61,730 nucleotides of DNA from Azolla pinnata (GCA_037176905.1 JBBBWG010027690.1:1-61730), one strand, 5' to 3'. Shown: positions 1 through 10,463, numbered from the stretch's first letter. Numbers and translations: made by a program. Notes: generated by a model from the sequence alone, not told the origin.

Positions 1-194
1 GGGAACAAAAACTGAAGGAAAGAAGGAATGGAAAAGACTCACAGTATTTTCTTCCGCGGAACAGCGATGAAAGCACGTCGTTTTATCACTAATGAAAGGA
101 AACGGAGGACTTAGAAATCGCGCTGGTTTGAGGCGAAATTCGGGATGGTCTAGAGGATGGTGAGAAGTAAAAGCGAGGAAAAAAGACAAACCTC

Positions 195-340
195 GAGGGG
201 GAGTGATGGCCATGGATTCTCCGAAGATGGTGGTGGTGGTGGTGATGACGATGATGACGACGGTGAGGGTGATGATGACGGATTTGGGATAAGGGGGAGG
301 CTCGTCGAAGGAGGAGGCGTGAGAATACGCCAGTCGCCAT
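195..340 (-). CDS. Possible first exon of a leftward gene (mitochondrial-type presequence), very tentative
   Basis: An ATG at 340 on the minus strand sits in a strong start context (GCTGCCATGGCGAC). It opens a frame beginning MATGVFSRLLLRRASPLSQI, which is basic, lacks acidic residues and has the look of a mitochondrial presequence. It then runs into a His/Arg-rich stretch encoded by a CAT/CAC repeat. A possible donor GAG|GTTTGT lies near 195, and the rest of the gene would lie beyond the left edge. The plus strand is also open here because of the trinucleotide repeat, so openness alone proves nothing. No domain is visible and the call rests only on start context and composition. Confidence 0.22.
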
Positions 341-404
341 GGCAGCGGGAGAGAAAGCGCTGCAAACTGAGACGGATTTGAAGAGAAGAAACAAAACCCT
401 TGAC

Positions 405-543
405 TCGCCTGCTGCTAATGTTGCTGCTGCTGATGATGATGATGGTGGTGATGATGGTGATGATGATGATGATGATGATGATGGTGGTGGTGATGGTGAT
501 GATGTTGTTGTTGTTATTGTGGTTGTTGTTGTTGTTATTGTGG

Positions 544-577
<34 letters not shown>

Positions 578-1010
578 CGGTGGTGGTGGTGGTGGTGTTG
601 ATGATGATAGTGATGTTGTTGATGTTGTTGATGATGGTGGTGATGATGATGTTGTTGCTGTTGTCGATGACGCTAATGATGGTGATGGTAGTGATGCTAA
701 TGGTGATGCTGGTGATGATGATTTTGTGTATGGTTGTGGTGATAATGATGTTGATGATTGTGGTGATGATGATGTTGTTGTTGTTGTTGATGACGCTAAT
801 GATGGTGATGGTAGTGATGCTAATGGTGATGCTGGTGATGATGATTTTGTGTATGGTTGTGGTGATACTGATGTTGATGATTGTGGTGATGATAATGAAG
901 GTGAGGATGATGCTGATGGTGGTGATGGTGGTGATGGTAATGATGATGATGGTGATGGTGGTGATGATGATGTTGTTGTTGTTGTTTTTTGCTGTTTGAT
1001 GATGACGATG
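405..1010. repeat. GAT/GTT trinucleotide-rich region with an internal 123-bp direct duplication
   Basis: About 600 bp built almost entirely of GAT, GGT, GTT and GTG triplets. A near-identical block starting GATGACGCTAATGATGG at 666 repeats at 789, a spacing of 123 bp, which is a multiple of three. The triplet composition excludes stop codons, so it is open in at least two plus frames (an Asp/Val-rich and a Met/Leu-rich peptide) and also on the minus strand (Ser/Thr/Pro-rich or Ile/Asn/Thr-rich peptides). I read it as non-coding repeat DNA upstream of the PPR gene. A smaller GGT/GAT tract lies at 225-275. Confidence 0.85.
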
Positions 1011-1635
1011 CAATTGTTGTTGACCATGATGATGTTTCTGATGTTGACTATGATGCTGACAGTAGTGATGATGAGTTCGATTGACTATGATGACGATGGT
1101 GGCAATGGGGGCTCGTTGATTATGTTGTCGTCCAAACGGATTTGGGCCTCGAGAATAATGCATACGATGAACTTGGCTTCTGGCCCCCATGCGCCTCAGC
1201 TAGATATCTGCCGATTCCGTCGAGCGAGCAATGAATTTGTGAAAGGCATATGGCAAAAACTCTCCCGAGTCCAAAGACCCCAACATCCACAAACGCCCAC
1301 CGCTTGTGCGCGCCATCTGCTTCCTAGAACCGGAAATCAGACATATATATATGGTCTCGGAAGGATCTCGAAGCTTTTTTTTTCGTGCGAGCGATGGCAT
1401 TGTCTGCCGCTAAGAAAAATAGCAAAACACGAGGGCGTGGTGGGCAAATTAAGCATCGTGGGACTTTTAGCGGATGATCGATTGTTGGCCTCGATGCTTC
1501 GAGAAGAGCTCGTTCTGTTCTGCATTGGACTTCTTGGCAAGACAAGTTCCTGGGGATTGTTGGGATTGTTGGGATGTCCGGATAGGACGGTTTCTGGGGA
1601 CGATTGGAGCTGCACTTCATTGGGTTCCCTTGTCA

Positions 1636-1672
1636 CAACTCTTCTTCTTCTTCTTCTTCTTCTTCTTCTTCA
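1636..1672. repeat. (CTT)n microsatellite
   Basis: About 12 CTT triplets just 5' of the chosen PPR start at 1692. In the PPR frame it would encode a poly-Leu run if translation began farther upstream. Confidence 0.9.
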
Positions 1673-1691
1673 GCACCATGATCCTCAACCG

Positions 1692-3383
1692 ATGCTTCTT
1701 CCACAGCTGGAGTGGGCCTGCTTCCGCGCCTCGCCTTCCAACACCCCGTGGCTGCTTCTCTCCCAACACGGGCTCTCCACCGCCCCTCCTCCTCCTCCTC
1801 CTTCCATCGACGAATTGAGCCCCGCGCTTCGGCGATGCAGGAAGGCCAAGCGAAGATCGCGCGCTCTCGCCGCTTATGTGTACGTGTGCGGATTGGGTCT
1901 GGAGAAGGAGAGATCCGTCGGCAACTACCTCGTGCTCATGCTGGCCGAGACCCAGGGATGTGTTCACCTCGCCCGACAAGTCTTCGATCGGTTGAAGGCT
2001 CCGAACGAATTGTCTTGGAATTCTCTTATGAATTCCTATGCCCATTCTTCATCTCCTCGACAAGCCTTTGCAATGTACAAGAGCCTGAGCTTTGACCCAT
2101 CTGGGCATACCTTTGTGGCCATTTTGAAGGCTTGTGCTCAGCTAGGCAACATCGAGGAGGTCATCGAAATACATACTCATTTATTGAGAAGAAAGGTGCT
2201 TGAAACTAACCTACTAGTTGGTAATGCTCTTATTGATGCGTATGGTAAATGCGGTGGAATCGCTAGAGCGCATCACGTGTTTGATGATCTTATTATCCGG
2301 GATGTGGTATCATGGAATGCTTTGATGGCCAGCTATGTCGATCACGGGTGGGGAGAAAAAGTCGTTGAACTTTTTCAACTTATGCAAGTGGAAGGCGTCT
2401 GTGTGAGCGATACCACATATGTTTGCATCTTAAAAGCTTGTGGCCAAATAGGAGCAATAGATCGAATGATAAGTATACATGCTGATGTGGAGCGGCGGGG
2501 CATTTTGGAAAGCAATCATATCGTGGGTTCTGTATTGGTGGACGTGTATGCTATGTGCGGTCTTCTTGTGAAAGCACGAGAGGTTTTTGATCGACTACCT
2601 ATACAAGATGTCTTACTGTGGACAGCCCTCATCAAAAGAAATGCGGAGCAAGGGCAAGGTGAAGAAGCAATGAAATGCTTCAATGAGATGCAACTCGAAG
2701 GTATTTCACCTGATCCTGTAGCTTATCTCTCCACTTTGAAGGCTTGTACTAGAGTTGGAGCAAACAAGAGGGGTGGAGAAATACATGCCGATATTCAGCA
2801 ACAGGGAATCCTTGAAAGCGACTCTCGCATAGGCACGTCTTTGCTCGACATGTATGCAAAATGTGGCTCTCTAGGAAAAGCACAACAAGTCTTTGACACT
2901 CTTCAGGTTCGTGATGTAGTTTCTTGGAATGCCCTGATGACAGGATATAACCACGTGGGTGAGAGCAAGAGTGTTTTTCATCTTTTTGATAAGATGTTAG
3001 GAGAAGGTATAGTGCCTGACTCAGTTACATTCATCATAGTTCTAAATGCATGCAGCCGTATGGGACTATGGTATAAGGGTGAGATGTATTTTCAAGCAAT
3101 GACCAGAGAGTATGGTATTACTCCTATAATTGATCACTACGCTTGCATGATTGATCTACTTGGTCGCAGTGGTCTGTTGGATAAGGCATCTGGAATGATT
3201 GAAGAGCTTCCCATCTGTCCAAATCTTGTAGTGTGGCACACGATACTGTGTGCTTGCAAAAGTTGGGGGAATGTGCAGTATGGAAAAGAGGCATTTAACC
3301 ATGTTATGCATTTAGACAGAAGTGATGGCTCAGCATATGTCTTCCTATCTCACATATATGCAGATCGTGCTCATTCGAGGTAA
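1692..3383 (+). CDS. PLS-class pentatricopeptide repeat protein, short E region, no DYW
   Basis: Organelle RNA-binding protein of the plant PLS class; such proteins specify RNA editing or processing sites in chloroplasts or mitochondria. The frame from the ATG at 1692 gives 563 residues in one exon. Repeats are clear from about residue 70: RDVVSWNALM, GNALIDAYGKCG, KAREVFDRL and LDMYAKCGSLGKAQQVFD recur in P-L-S order for about four triplets. They are followed by an E1-like segment (GKEAFNHVMHL ... YVFLSHIYAD). The protein stops right after that segment, so E2 and DYW are missing. The frame is open upstream to 339 through a GAT/GTT repeat; in-frame ATGs such as 1494 are alternatives. I chose 1692 because it lies just past the (CTT)n tract and before an Arg/Ser/Pro-rich leader. 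The stop TAA lies within AG|GTAAGT, a perfect splice donor, so a longer spliced form is possible. Confidence 0.8.
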   Translation: MLLPQLEWACFRASPSNTPWLLLSQHGLSTAPPPPPPSIDELSPALRRCRKAKRRSRALAAYVYVCGLGLEKERSVGNYLVLMLAETQGCVHLARQVFDRLKAPNELSWNSLMNSYAHSSSPRQAFAMYKSLSFDPSGHTFVAILKACAQLGNIEEVIEIHTHLLRRKVLETNLLVGNALIDAYGKCGGIARAHHVFDDLIIRDVVSWNALMASYVDHGWGEKVVELFQLMQVEGVCVSDTTYVCILKACGQIGAIDRMISIHADVERRGILESNHIVGSVLVDVYAMCGLLVKAREVFDRLPIQDVLLWTALIKRNAEQGQGEEAMKCFNEMQLEGISPDPVAYLSTLKACTRVGANKRGGEIHADIQQQGILESDSRIGTSLLDMYAKCGSLGKAQQVFDTLQVRDVVSWNALMTGYNHVGESKSVFHLFDKMLGEGIVPDSVTFIIVLNACSRMGLWYKGEMYFQAMTREYGITPIIDHYACMIDLLGRSGLLDKASGMIEELPICPNLVVWHTILCACKSWGNVQYGKEAFNHVMHLDRSDGSAYVFLSHIYADRAHSR

Positions 3384-3856
3384 GTGGATATAAGCAGTGC
3401 TATGAAATCAAAGTACGGGCTAGATCATCTAATCATTAGATGAGAATAAAAGTAACAGATTTCAACACCTTTCAAATGCAACTTGCAAAGGCAGCCCACA
3501 AAGAGAACGTCTCGGAGGCGTTTCTCTATACTCATAGATTGTATTAGCACCGCGAAATTCAGTAACAGAGTACATTTGAGGGACTAAACGGAAATTTATG
3601 CGGACTGTGCTCATTCGAGCTAAGCGGAGAAGCAGCGCTATGAGATCAACGTATGGGCTAGATCATCTAACCATTAAATGAGAATAAAAAGAAACAGATT
3701 CGATCAACTTTCAAATGTCACATGCAAAGGGATTAAACGCAGCCCACAAAGAGAATGTTTCGGAGGCATTGCTCTATACTCCTAGATTATAGCACCATGA
3801 AATTCAGTACCAGAGTATCTCTGTAAGCATTTGAGGAATGTAACGGTAATTTATGT
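3359..3856 (+). repeat. Tandem duplication of about 240-255 bp at the 3' end of the PPR gene
   Basis: Copy 1 (about 3359-3598) begins inside the last codons of the PPR gene (GTGCTCATTCGAG at 3368). Copy 2 (about 3599-3856) repeats the same order: GTGCTCATTCGAG at 3606, CTAGATCATCTAA, GAGAATAAAA, CAGCCCACAAAGAGAA, CTCTATACTC and the tail AACGGAAATTTATG / AACGGTAATTTATG. The copies differ by scattered substitutions and short indels. Copy 1 keeps the GGTAAGT donor motif overlapping the PPR stop; copy 2 has GCTAAGC instead. The remaining 3857-4906 interval up to the facing PPR gene holds no recognisable gene. Confidence 0.85.
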
Positions 3857-4906
3857 AATGCTTGTAGGCCATAGAATGGCATTAAAAAAACGGGGTCAAA
3901 CAAGAATTTGCAGTATGAAAATGGTGTCAAATCTTTGAGGATGTTAATGAACAAAGGTTACCAGTTACTTTCTGTATGTTTTCACTCGAGAGGGTCCAAT
4001 GAGTCCTACAACAAATTGCAAGTTGTCTCATCCTGTAGAACTATGGGAGTATGGCCTAATAATGGCCACTTTTCTCAATGTGCTACGTTGGCCCTTTAGA
4101 CCCAACAAGGAATCATTACATCTGAAAACTGGTTGTCTCATCTGTGAGAAGGATCTTCATGCCTGATTGGTTTACAATCATAAAAGAGAGCCCAATGACA
4201 GCAAAATGGGCTCACAATGAGATGGAATACAAGAGCATAAGTTGTGAATCAATCTGGTGCTTTCAAGGTATTGAAGTAACTTGCAACTTTGAGCATCAAC
4301 GAGCCCCATTTTGGGTGTCATGTAAATGTGCATTTTTTTCACTTGGTTTGACTGCAACTTTTACAGTGATGACAAACACTGAAGCTTGAACACTTGTACT
4401 GGTATTCATTCTATTGAAATTTTTGTACTCAGATTCTGGTGTACAAGATGGATGTGTGGTCTTCAAAATAAATTGAGATGTGCCATGTTTGGAGCGTCCA
4501 TCTTATCCACAATTATGACTGTACTTTTGGATTATTTTCAATTATTCAATTTAAACATCAACTCGGGCTTCCAATTTGATTGAAAAGCTTAGGTACACAA
4601 AATCAATGAATGTTCTCTTTCATAGTTTACAATGGCATGCCGCTGGACCGATTTGTCCCCAAGGATGGCATCAATAGATCTATTTCTCAGTCCATCATGG
4701 TTCAAGCTCTCTATAATGTAACATACTAATTGTTGGGTGATTTTCCTCCTCGCCCACCCAAGCACCAAAATCTTACAACCCTGTTTGGCTGTTCCATCGA
4801 TTGACTAAATGGTTCATTATGCACATCATACGTGCATACCAGCCAAGGGAAAACTGGCCAATGTGACAGGATCCAATATTTGTATCAAAATTGCAGCATA
4901 CACAAA
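3857..4906. other. Intergenic/3'-UTR space between two convergent PPR genes
   Basis: About 1.05 kb of AT-rich sequence with only short unrelated open frames. It should carry the 3' UTRs and polyadenylation signals of both PPR genes. Nothing else is recognised. Confidence 0.6.
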
Positions 4907-7576
4907 TCAAAATGCTCTGATTTCACAACTTGCATAAATGTGTGACATAAACACATAAGAGATGGCATCCTTCTTTCCCACACGTATTGCATGTTCAAAT
5001 GCTTGTTTCCCAAATCCCAGACTGTTCCAATTTCTACATGCACTCAAGAATGTTCTCCACACCGCGAGATTTTGACATGTCAAAGTTTGCTTAATCATTG
5101 CTAATGCTTTTCCTAGCTGTCCTAGGCGTCCTAAGAGGTTAATCATGCAGACATAGTGTTCAAGGGTAGGAATGATGCCATAATCCTCGGTCATCGATTC
5201 AAAATATGTGCAGACCTTGTTAATCGAGCCCGCCCGAGTACAAATCTTCAGAACGACAAGAAATGTAACAGGATCCGGTTTAATACCTTCTCCAAGCATT
5301 CGCTCAAAGATAAGCAAAGCATTCTCGATTTCTCCAAGTTGTGCATAGCCTCCCATCAGTATAGTCCATGAGACTCGATCTTGAACACGAAGCTTGTGAA
5401 ACACATGTTCTCCTTTAGCCACATTTCCAGATTTAAAATACATGTCAACCAACGAGCTTCCAACAACGTCGCATGTTTCAAGTAAACCCAGCTTTTCCAC
5501 CTCAGCATGTATTTCAGTCATTCTATCAGTGGAACCTATGCTACAACAAGCTTTCATGATTGAAACAAAAGAAGCTGCATTGGGAGAGATGCTATGCACA
5601 TACAATTTCTCAAAACACCGGAAAGCTTCTTCATGATGCCCTTGTTGAACATACCCTGAAATCACTGTATTCCAAAAGACTACATCTTGAACTGGAACCG
5701 TCTCAACCACATCCCACACTTTACTGAATAAGCCACATTTAGCATATGTATCCACTAGCATGGAGCTGAGAACATGGTCTTTCTCGAGCAGTAGACCATG
5801 TTTCTCGATCTGACAATGAATATATTCACACTGCTTGGGGTTTCCAATGCTACCACAAGCTTTCAAGACTGAAAGGAACGTGACAGCATTTGGCACAACA
5901 TGTTCGAGCATCATGTGCTCAAAAAAGTTCAGTGCTTGTTCCGGTTCACCATGGTCAGCATATCCTGAAATAAGTGAGGTCCAAGAGACCACATCCCGGG
6001 TCCGAAGGCCATCGAACACACCATGAGCTTTTCCGAGTAACCCACAGTTGATATACATCTCTACCAAGGCATTTCCGATAATGCTATTTCTTTCTGGTAA
6101 GCCCAGTCTTTCAACCTGTGCATGCATTTCTCTACCCTCGTCTATTGCTCCAAGAATGCCACAAGCTTTCAAGCAGCAAGCATATGTTATGGCCGAAGGA
6201 TGAAGACCCTGAAGCTGCATCTCTTTGAAACACTCTAGAGCCTGTTCCTCTTGCCGCTGCTCTACATATCCAGATATCAACATATTCCATACAGCGACGT
6301 CTCTCACTTGAAGCTTGTCAAAGACTTGTTTTGCTTCACTGAGCAATCCATGCTTTACATATAGATCAACCACAGCATTGCCAAGACCTCCTCGTTCGAG
6401 AAATCCATTTCTTTCGATTTCAGCCTGAATTGCTTGGCCTTTCGCAATCGTGCCCATTCTAAGACAAGATCTCAGGCCAGAAAATAATGTGATCGAATCT
6501 GGGGGAATACCCTCAAGCTGCATTTGCCTGAGAGCCTTGAGAACTTCTTCATCATGTCCATGTTCGGTGTATCCAACAACTAATGCATTCCAAGCAACAA
6601 CATCCCGGTCTGTCAGCCTATCGAAAACTTGCATTGCTTTGATCAGAGAGCCACATTTGGCATACATATCTACAAGAGCTGTACCAACCATGATTTCCTG
6701 TTCTTTGGGCAGTTTGAGTGCCTCGATCTGGGCATTGATGCCGAGCCCTTCTTGCATAGCTCCAATGCAAGCACATGCTTTCAAGCTACATACAAATGTG
6801 ATCCAGCTAGGAAAGATGCCCTCAGAGAGCATTCGTTTGAAACAATCTAATGCCTTTTCGCCACACCCATGTTCAACATACCCAGATATCAGAGCTGTCC
6901 AAGAAATTGCATCCCGGAAGAGGATCCTGTCGCAAACAAGCTTTGCGTTCTCCAGCAGACCACACTTGCAATACATATGAACCAAGGCATTTGCGACGAA
7001 GAGGCTTCGATCGAGCAGTCCGATCCTCGAAATGTGGTCGTGCAATCGAGCGCCTCGTTCTCTGTCATTGAGCTTCGCACAAGTCTTGAGCAATGCAACA
7101 AAGGTGTGCTCACTTGGGTGCATCGAGCCATCCTCGTCATAGATTTGATCGTATAGGACAAGACCATGGTGTAGCTTCCCGTTCCTTATATAACCAGTGA
7201 TGAGGGAATCCCACGTTCTCTCATCTGTGCACGTGAAGGTACGACCCGGTACAGGGTGAGGTTCCGGGCCATGGTTCTTGAAGAATGCATCTGCGTCGGC
7301 TGCGCCGTCTCTGCTGTTCTGCGAAATGCCCACTTTCCTACCGTCGTCCAAGAGATTCATCAAACGGTCGGAGCTCTTGTGGGTGAGCAGAAGATCGCCT
7401 CCGCCTGTTGCCCACTTCGTCCTCTTCATCTGACGGGCAGAAGAATCCTCGCCTCGTCTGCACACCAAGGATCCATGGCTTCCTGCGGGCCGGGAACCTA
7501 TCTGCATGAACAAAAACGACAGGAGGAGACCAAAGTTCAGGGTCAAAGTCCAAGTCAAAGTCAAGGTCAAGGTCAA
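4907..7576 (-). CDS. PLS-class pentatricopeptide repeat protein, short E region, no DYW
   Basis: Single-exon PPR protein of up to 889 residues, probably targeted to an organelle and binding RNA. The first 23 residues are a TLTLTL-type repeat encoded by GTCAAG-like hexamers; the ATG at 7507 (MQIGSRPAGSHGSL...) gives a Ser/Arg-rich leader and may be the true start (866 residues). PPR motifs run from about residue 115 to 850 in P-L-S order, for example WTALISGYVEHGCGEKAL, VDMYAKCGSLIKAMQVFDRL, RDVVAWNALVVGY and ISGYVEQRQEEQALECF, making about seven triplets. An E1-like end (GKQAFEHAI ... YVFMSHIYA) follows, then a stop within a few residues, so E2 and DYW are absent, the same end point as the neighbouring PPR. 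The two genes are convergent and clearly related. Partners providing deaminase activity would have to act in trans if this is an editing factor (inference). Confidence 0.9.
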   Translation of the reverse strand: MTLTLTLTWTLTLNFGLLLSFLFMQIGSRPAGSHGSLVCRRGEDSSARQMKRTKWATGGGDLLLTHKSSDRLMNLLDDGRKVGISQNSRDGAADADAFFKNHGPEPHPVPGRTFTCTDERTWDSLITGYIRNGKLHHGLVLYDQIYDEDGSMHPSEHTFVALLKTCAKLNDRERGARLHDHISRIGLLDRSLFVANALVHMYCKCGLLENAKLVCDRILFRDAISWTALISGYVEHGCGEKALDCFKRMLSEGIFPSWITFVCSLKACACIGAMQEGLGINAQIEALKLPKEQEIMVGTALVDMYAKCGSLIKAMQVFDRLTDRDVVAWNALVVGYTEHGHDEEVLKALRQMQLEGIPPDSITLFSGLRSCLRMGTIAKGQAIQAEIERNGFLERGGLGNAVVDLYVKHGLLSEAKQVFDKLQVRDVAVWNMLISGYVEQRQEEQALECFKEMQLQGLHPSAITYACCLKACGILGAIDEGREMHAQVERLGLPERNSIIGNALVEMYINCGLLGKAHGVFDGLRTRDVVSWTSLISGYADHGEPEQALNFFEHMMLEHVVPNAVTFLSVLKACGSIGNPKQCEYIHCQIEKHGLLLEKDHVLSSMLVDTYAKCGLFSKVWDVVETVPVQDVVFWNTVISGYVQQGHHEEAFRCFEKLYVHSISPNAASFVSIMKACCSIGSTDRMTEIHAEVEKLGLLETCDVVGSSLVDMYFKSGNVAKGEHVFHKLRVQDRVSWTILMGGYAQLGEIENALLIFERMLGEGIKPDPVTFLVVLKICTRAGSINKVCTYFESMTEDYGIIPTLEHYVCMINLLGRLGQLGKALAMIKQTLTCQNLAVWRTFLSACRNWNSLGFGKQAFEHAIRVGKKDAISYVFMSHIYASCEIRAF

Positions 7577-8491
7577 TGGGTTAAGTCAACGGCCTTAGTC
7601 AAGGTCGCTTGATAAACTACATTTTGATACCTACTTAACGCCAACTCAGTTAATTGTGAGCTCCGTTAACATCGAATCAAATCATTGACTCACATTCGAG
7701 TAATTCGCCGAACACCGGATTAATGTGTCGATCGGTTAATTAGATTCTGAAATTACTCCCAATAATCACTCTCTAGATGGAAAAACCTTTGCATCCAACT
7801 CCGTAGTAAGATTTTCCATTATCCTGAATTTTGACTTACATATAATCCACTCCTTGTCAGGAAGCCAAGATAAGGAACTCATAGCATGATGGGATAATAT
7901 ATTTGTAAAAGCAAGCATGGTCCACCATTTTAACACCAATCCAACCGAGGAGTATTATCTGTTGCTATCGTAGGTAAAAATCCACCCACAAGCGGAATGC
8001 TACGCAACTTCTCCCAAATGTGAGCGCATAATTTGGGGGAATGCATAACCACCGCTTAGCATCTTCAAATTCAATAAACTGTTGGGAAGCCATGTCAACT
8101 ACATCTCTCAATGCCACTGCTCCCAGCCGAAACATCTGATTAAATTGGGACCTCAATCTCTCGTTACCTTGCCAATAAAACAATCTAAAAGAAACAAGTA
8201 ATTCTTGTTGTATAGAAGTACGGTGTTGATTGGTACAATGTCTATACCTCAGCTCATCTGTTTGAAGAAGGAAGGCAAAAAAACCCTAAGATCATATGTT
8301 GAAGAAGGCGTGGGAAGGCAGGGGCATTTGTGTAATATCCATAAATTAAGAAGCAGAAGGCGGAAGAAGAAGAAGGAAGAAGAAGAAGAAGAAGAAGAAG
8401 AAGAACGAAGACATGGTAGCGGTGCGCTGACGAGCAGCAGCAGCAATAGAAGAAGAAGAAGAGAGAAGCGCAGCGAGATAGCGATCCCGTG
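7577..8491. promoter_or_regulatory. Divergent intergenic region between PPR (-) and IMP3 (+), with (GAA)n
   Basis: About 0.9 kb separating two divergently transcribed genes, so it should hold both promoters. The part next to IMP3 (8345-8465) is a polypurine AAG/GAA tract in the presumed 5' UTR. No core promoter element is called. The rest (7620-8200) shows no gene. Confidence 0.5.
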
Positions 8492-10463
8492 ATGAGGAAG
8501 CTCAAGTATCACGAGCAGAAGCTTCTGAAGAAGGTGAACTTTCTGGAATGGAAGCGAGAGAGGGGCCAGAGGGAAGGATTGATCATGCGCCGCTACCACA
8601 TCACTGGTCGGGATGACTACAAACAGTGAGCTCCCGCGCTTCTTCCGTTCCCCCCCCCCCCTCTTTGCTCTCGTTTGTTTCGCTTGATGTATTATTATAT
8701 CTGTCTGTATGTGTGTGTGTTTTGTTGTTCTGTCTGAAGTAGAACTATGTTATTCGAAAAAATGCAATGGGAAATTCATGGGTAGAAGAAAGGAAGAAGG
8801 ACGAAGGAAGAAGAGGAAGAATAATAAGGAAATAAAGACGATAGATGAGCTGACTAGGAAGAAGGGATTGGTATAGACAACGTACATGAGGAATAGGAAG
8901 GAAAAGAAGTAAGAAAGAAGAAGACGTGCTATACGAGGAAGAATTCATAAATGAAGAAGAAATGTATGAACGCCATCAAGAATGTGTATATGGAAGGAAG
9001 AGGGGAATGTAGAATGATGGGAAAACAAAGAAAGAAAAAAGGAAGAAGTAAGAGGAAATTTCAAGAGGGAGAGGAGGAAAAGGAGTAGATAGAAGAATTT
9101 AGAACAAAGGGTATTAAGAAGAATCGCTTCAGAAGTAGAGGTTTTAGAAAAACAGAATTCTTGACGAAGAAGAAGATAGAGAAGGGGAAGAATGAAGAAA
9201 AGAAAGAATCTTAACGAGCATAAGAAGACTGATGAAGCAGGATATTCCTTGTAGTGGACAGAACCTAACAAGTTTGTGAGGATAGACTTTTTGCAGGTTG
9301 TATTAGTGTGCTAAGCCATGTATGTACGTACATTACCATCACCAGGGGCCAAATATGGTGTACTGGATACTTTGAGTGTTTTTTATTTGCTGGTTGTTAG
9401 TTTATGTAGACACAACTACTAATAATTTCCATGATGTAATCTTGTGCCAAATGGTTCCTTGAACTTTGATCTATTGACGGTAAATCTACACTATATCCAC
9501 GTTGCAAATGCATAGTTGGCCAAGCTTTCCTGCTCTCTCTTGATGTCGATATATTACAGTGGCATACTTGTCCTGACTGCTAACTTCATGCGATCGCTAG
9601 GTATAATAAGATATGTGGAATGGTAACAAAACTGGTGAGTATTGTGAGGAAGCTCGATACAAATGATCCGTTCCGAATCAAGATGACCGAGCAGCTGTTG
9701 GAAAAGTTGTGAGTAAATGTTCGTCCATTATGTGAAAACATGCTTTTCCACAATCGCAAAATAACCCAATCCGTTTGCAGGTATTCCATGGGTGTGATCC
9801 CAAGCAAAAAAAGCCTAACTCTGTGTGATAAATTGTCGGTCTCTTCTTTCTGTAGGTAAGCCTTCATGTGGGATTCTGCTGTATATGTATTATTATTTAT
9901 GTGTAGATAAGTTCTACATATGTATACATATGCTTACCCTTATCTTCACAGATATACTGTTATACATATATGTGAATATAACTGTACCTACATGTATACA
10001 TACGTGCTCATAACGCTTGTGCCATATACATCCACACGTCCTTAAACATGTCCATGTTCATGTACATCTGCATAATCTTACATATTTATTTAAGTAGTAT
10101 ATTAAAAGGTGTGTATGCTTGTGTTCAAGGCGAAGGCTTTCTGTCGTCATGGCACGGCTCCGCTTAGCTGAGAATCTTAATGAGGCTGTCACATTTATTG
10201 AGCAAGGGCGTACGTCATCTTTCCTTTCCACATTTTCCTCATCTTCTTTCTCAGTCTCTTTGTTTTTCTACTTGGTTTCATTGATGCATTGAGTGATCCA
10301 TTGCATTGTAGATATACGAGTGGGGCCAGAGACCATCACAGATCCAGCTTACCTAGTCACACGCAACATGGAAGATTTTGTTACATGGGTGGATACGTCC
10401 AAGATAAGAAGGAAGATTCTACAGTACAACGATAGGCTCGATGATTATGACCTTTTGAATTAG
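8492..10463 (+). CDS. IMP3: U3 small nucleolar ribonucleoprotein protein IMP3
   Basis: Component of the MPP10-IMP3-IMP4 subcomplex of the small-subunit processome in the nucleolus; it binds U3 snoRNA and helps U3 pair with pre-rRNA. Five exons close in frame: 8492-8625, 9601-9708, 9781-9855, 10130-10209 and 10312-10463, giving 182 residues, close to the usual 180-185. The start [20 protein letters not shown] matches the family N-terminus. The middle reads [17 protein letters not shown] and [14 protein letters not shown]. The S4-type RNA-binding region reads [20 protein letters not shown] and is followed by [18 protein letters not shown]. All donors are GT and all acceptors AG. Intron 1 (975 bp) is strikingly purine-rich; the later introns are short. 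The gene is divergent from the PPR on its left and convergent with the sialidase-like gene on its right. Confidence 0.96.
8760..9240 (+). repeat. Polypurine (GAA/AAG-rich) stretch inside IMP3 intron 1
   Basis: About 480 bp of the sense strand consist mainly of A and G in GAAGAA/GGAAG-like words, with few pyrimidines. It is flanked by a C9-10 run (8648-8661) and a TGTGTG tract. It has no coding potential and lies wholly within the first intron. Confidence 0.75.

Noticed and set aside
89..1190. Long minus-strand frames rich in Ser/Pro/Thr or Ile/Asn/Thr
   Set aside because: They are complements of the GAT/GTT repeat, which has no stop codons in several frames; no domain or codon-use signal. 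Only the 195-340 start context was kept, at low confidence.
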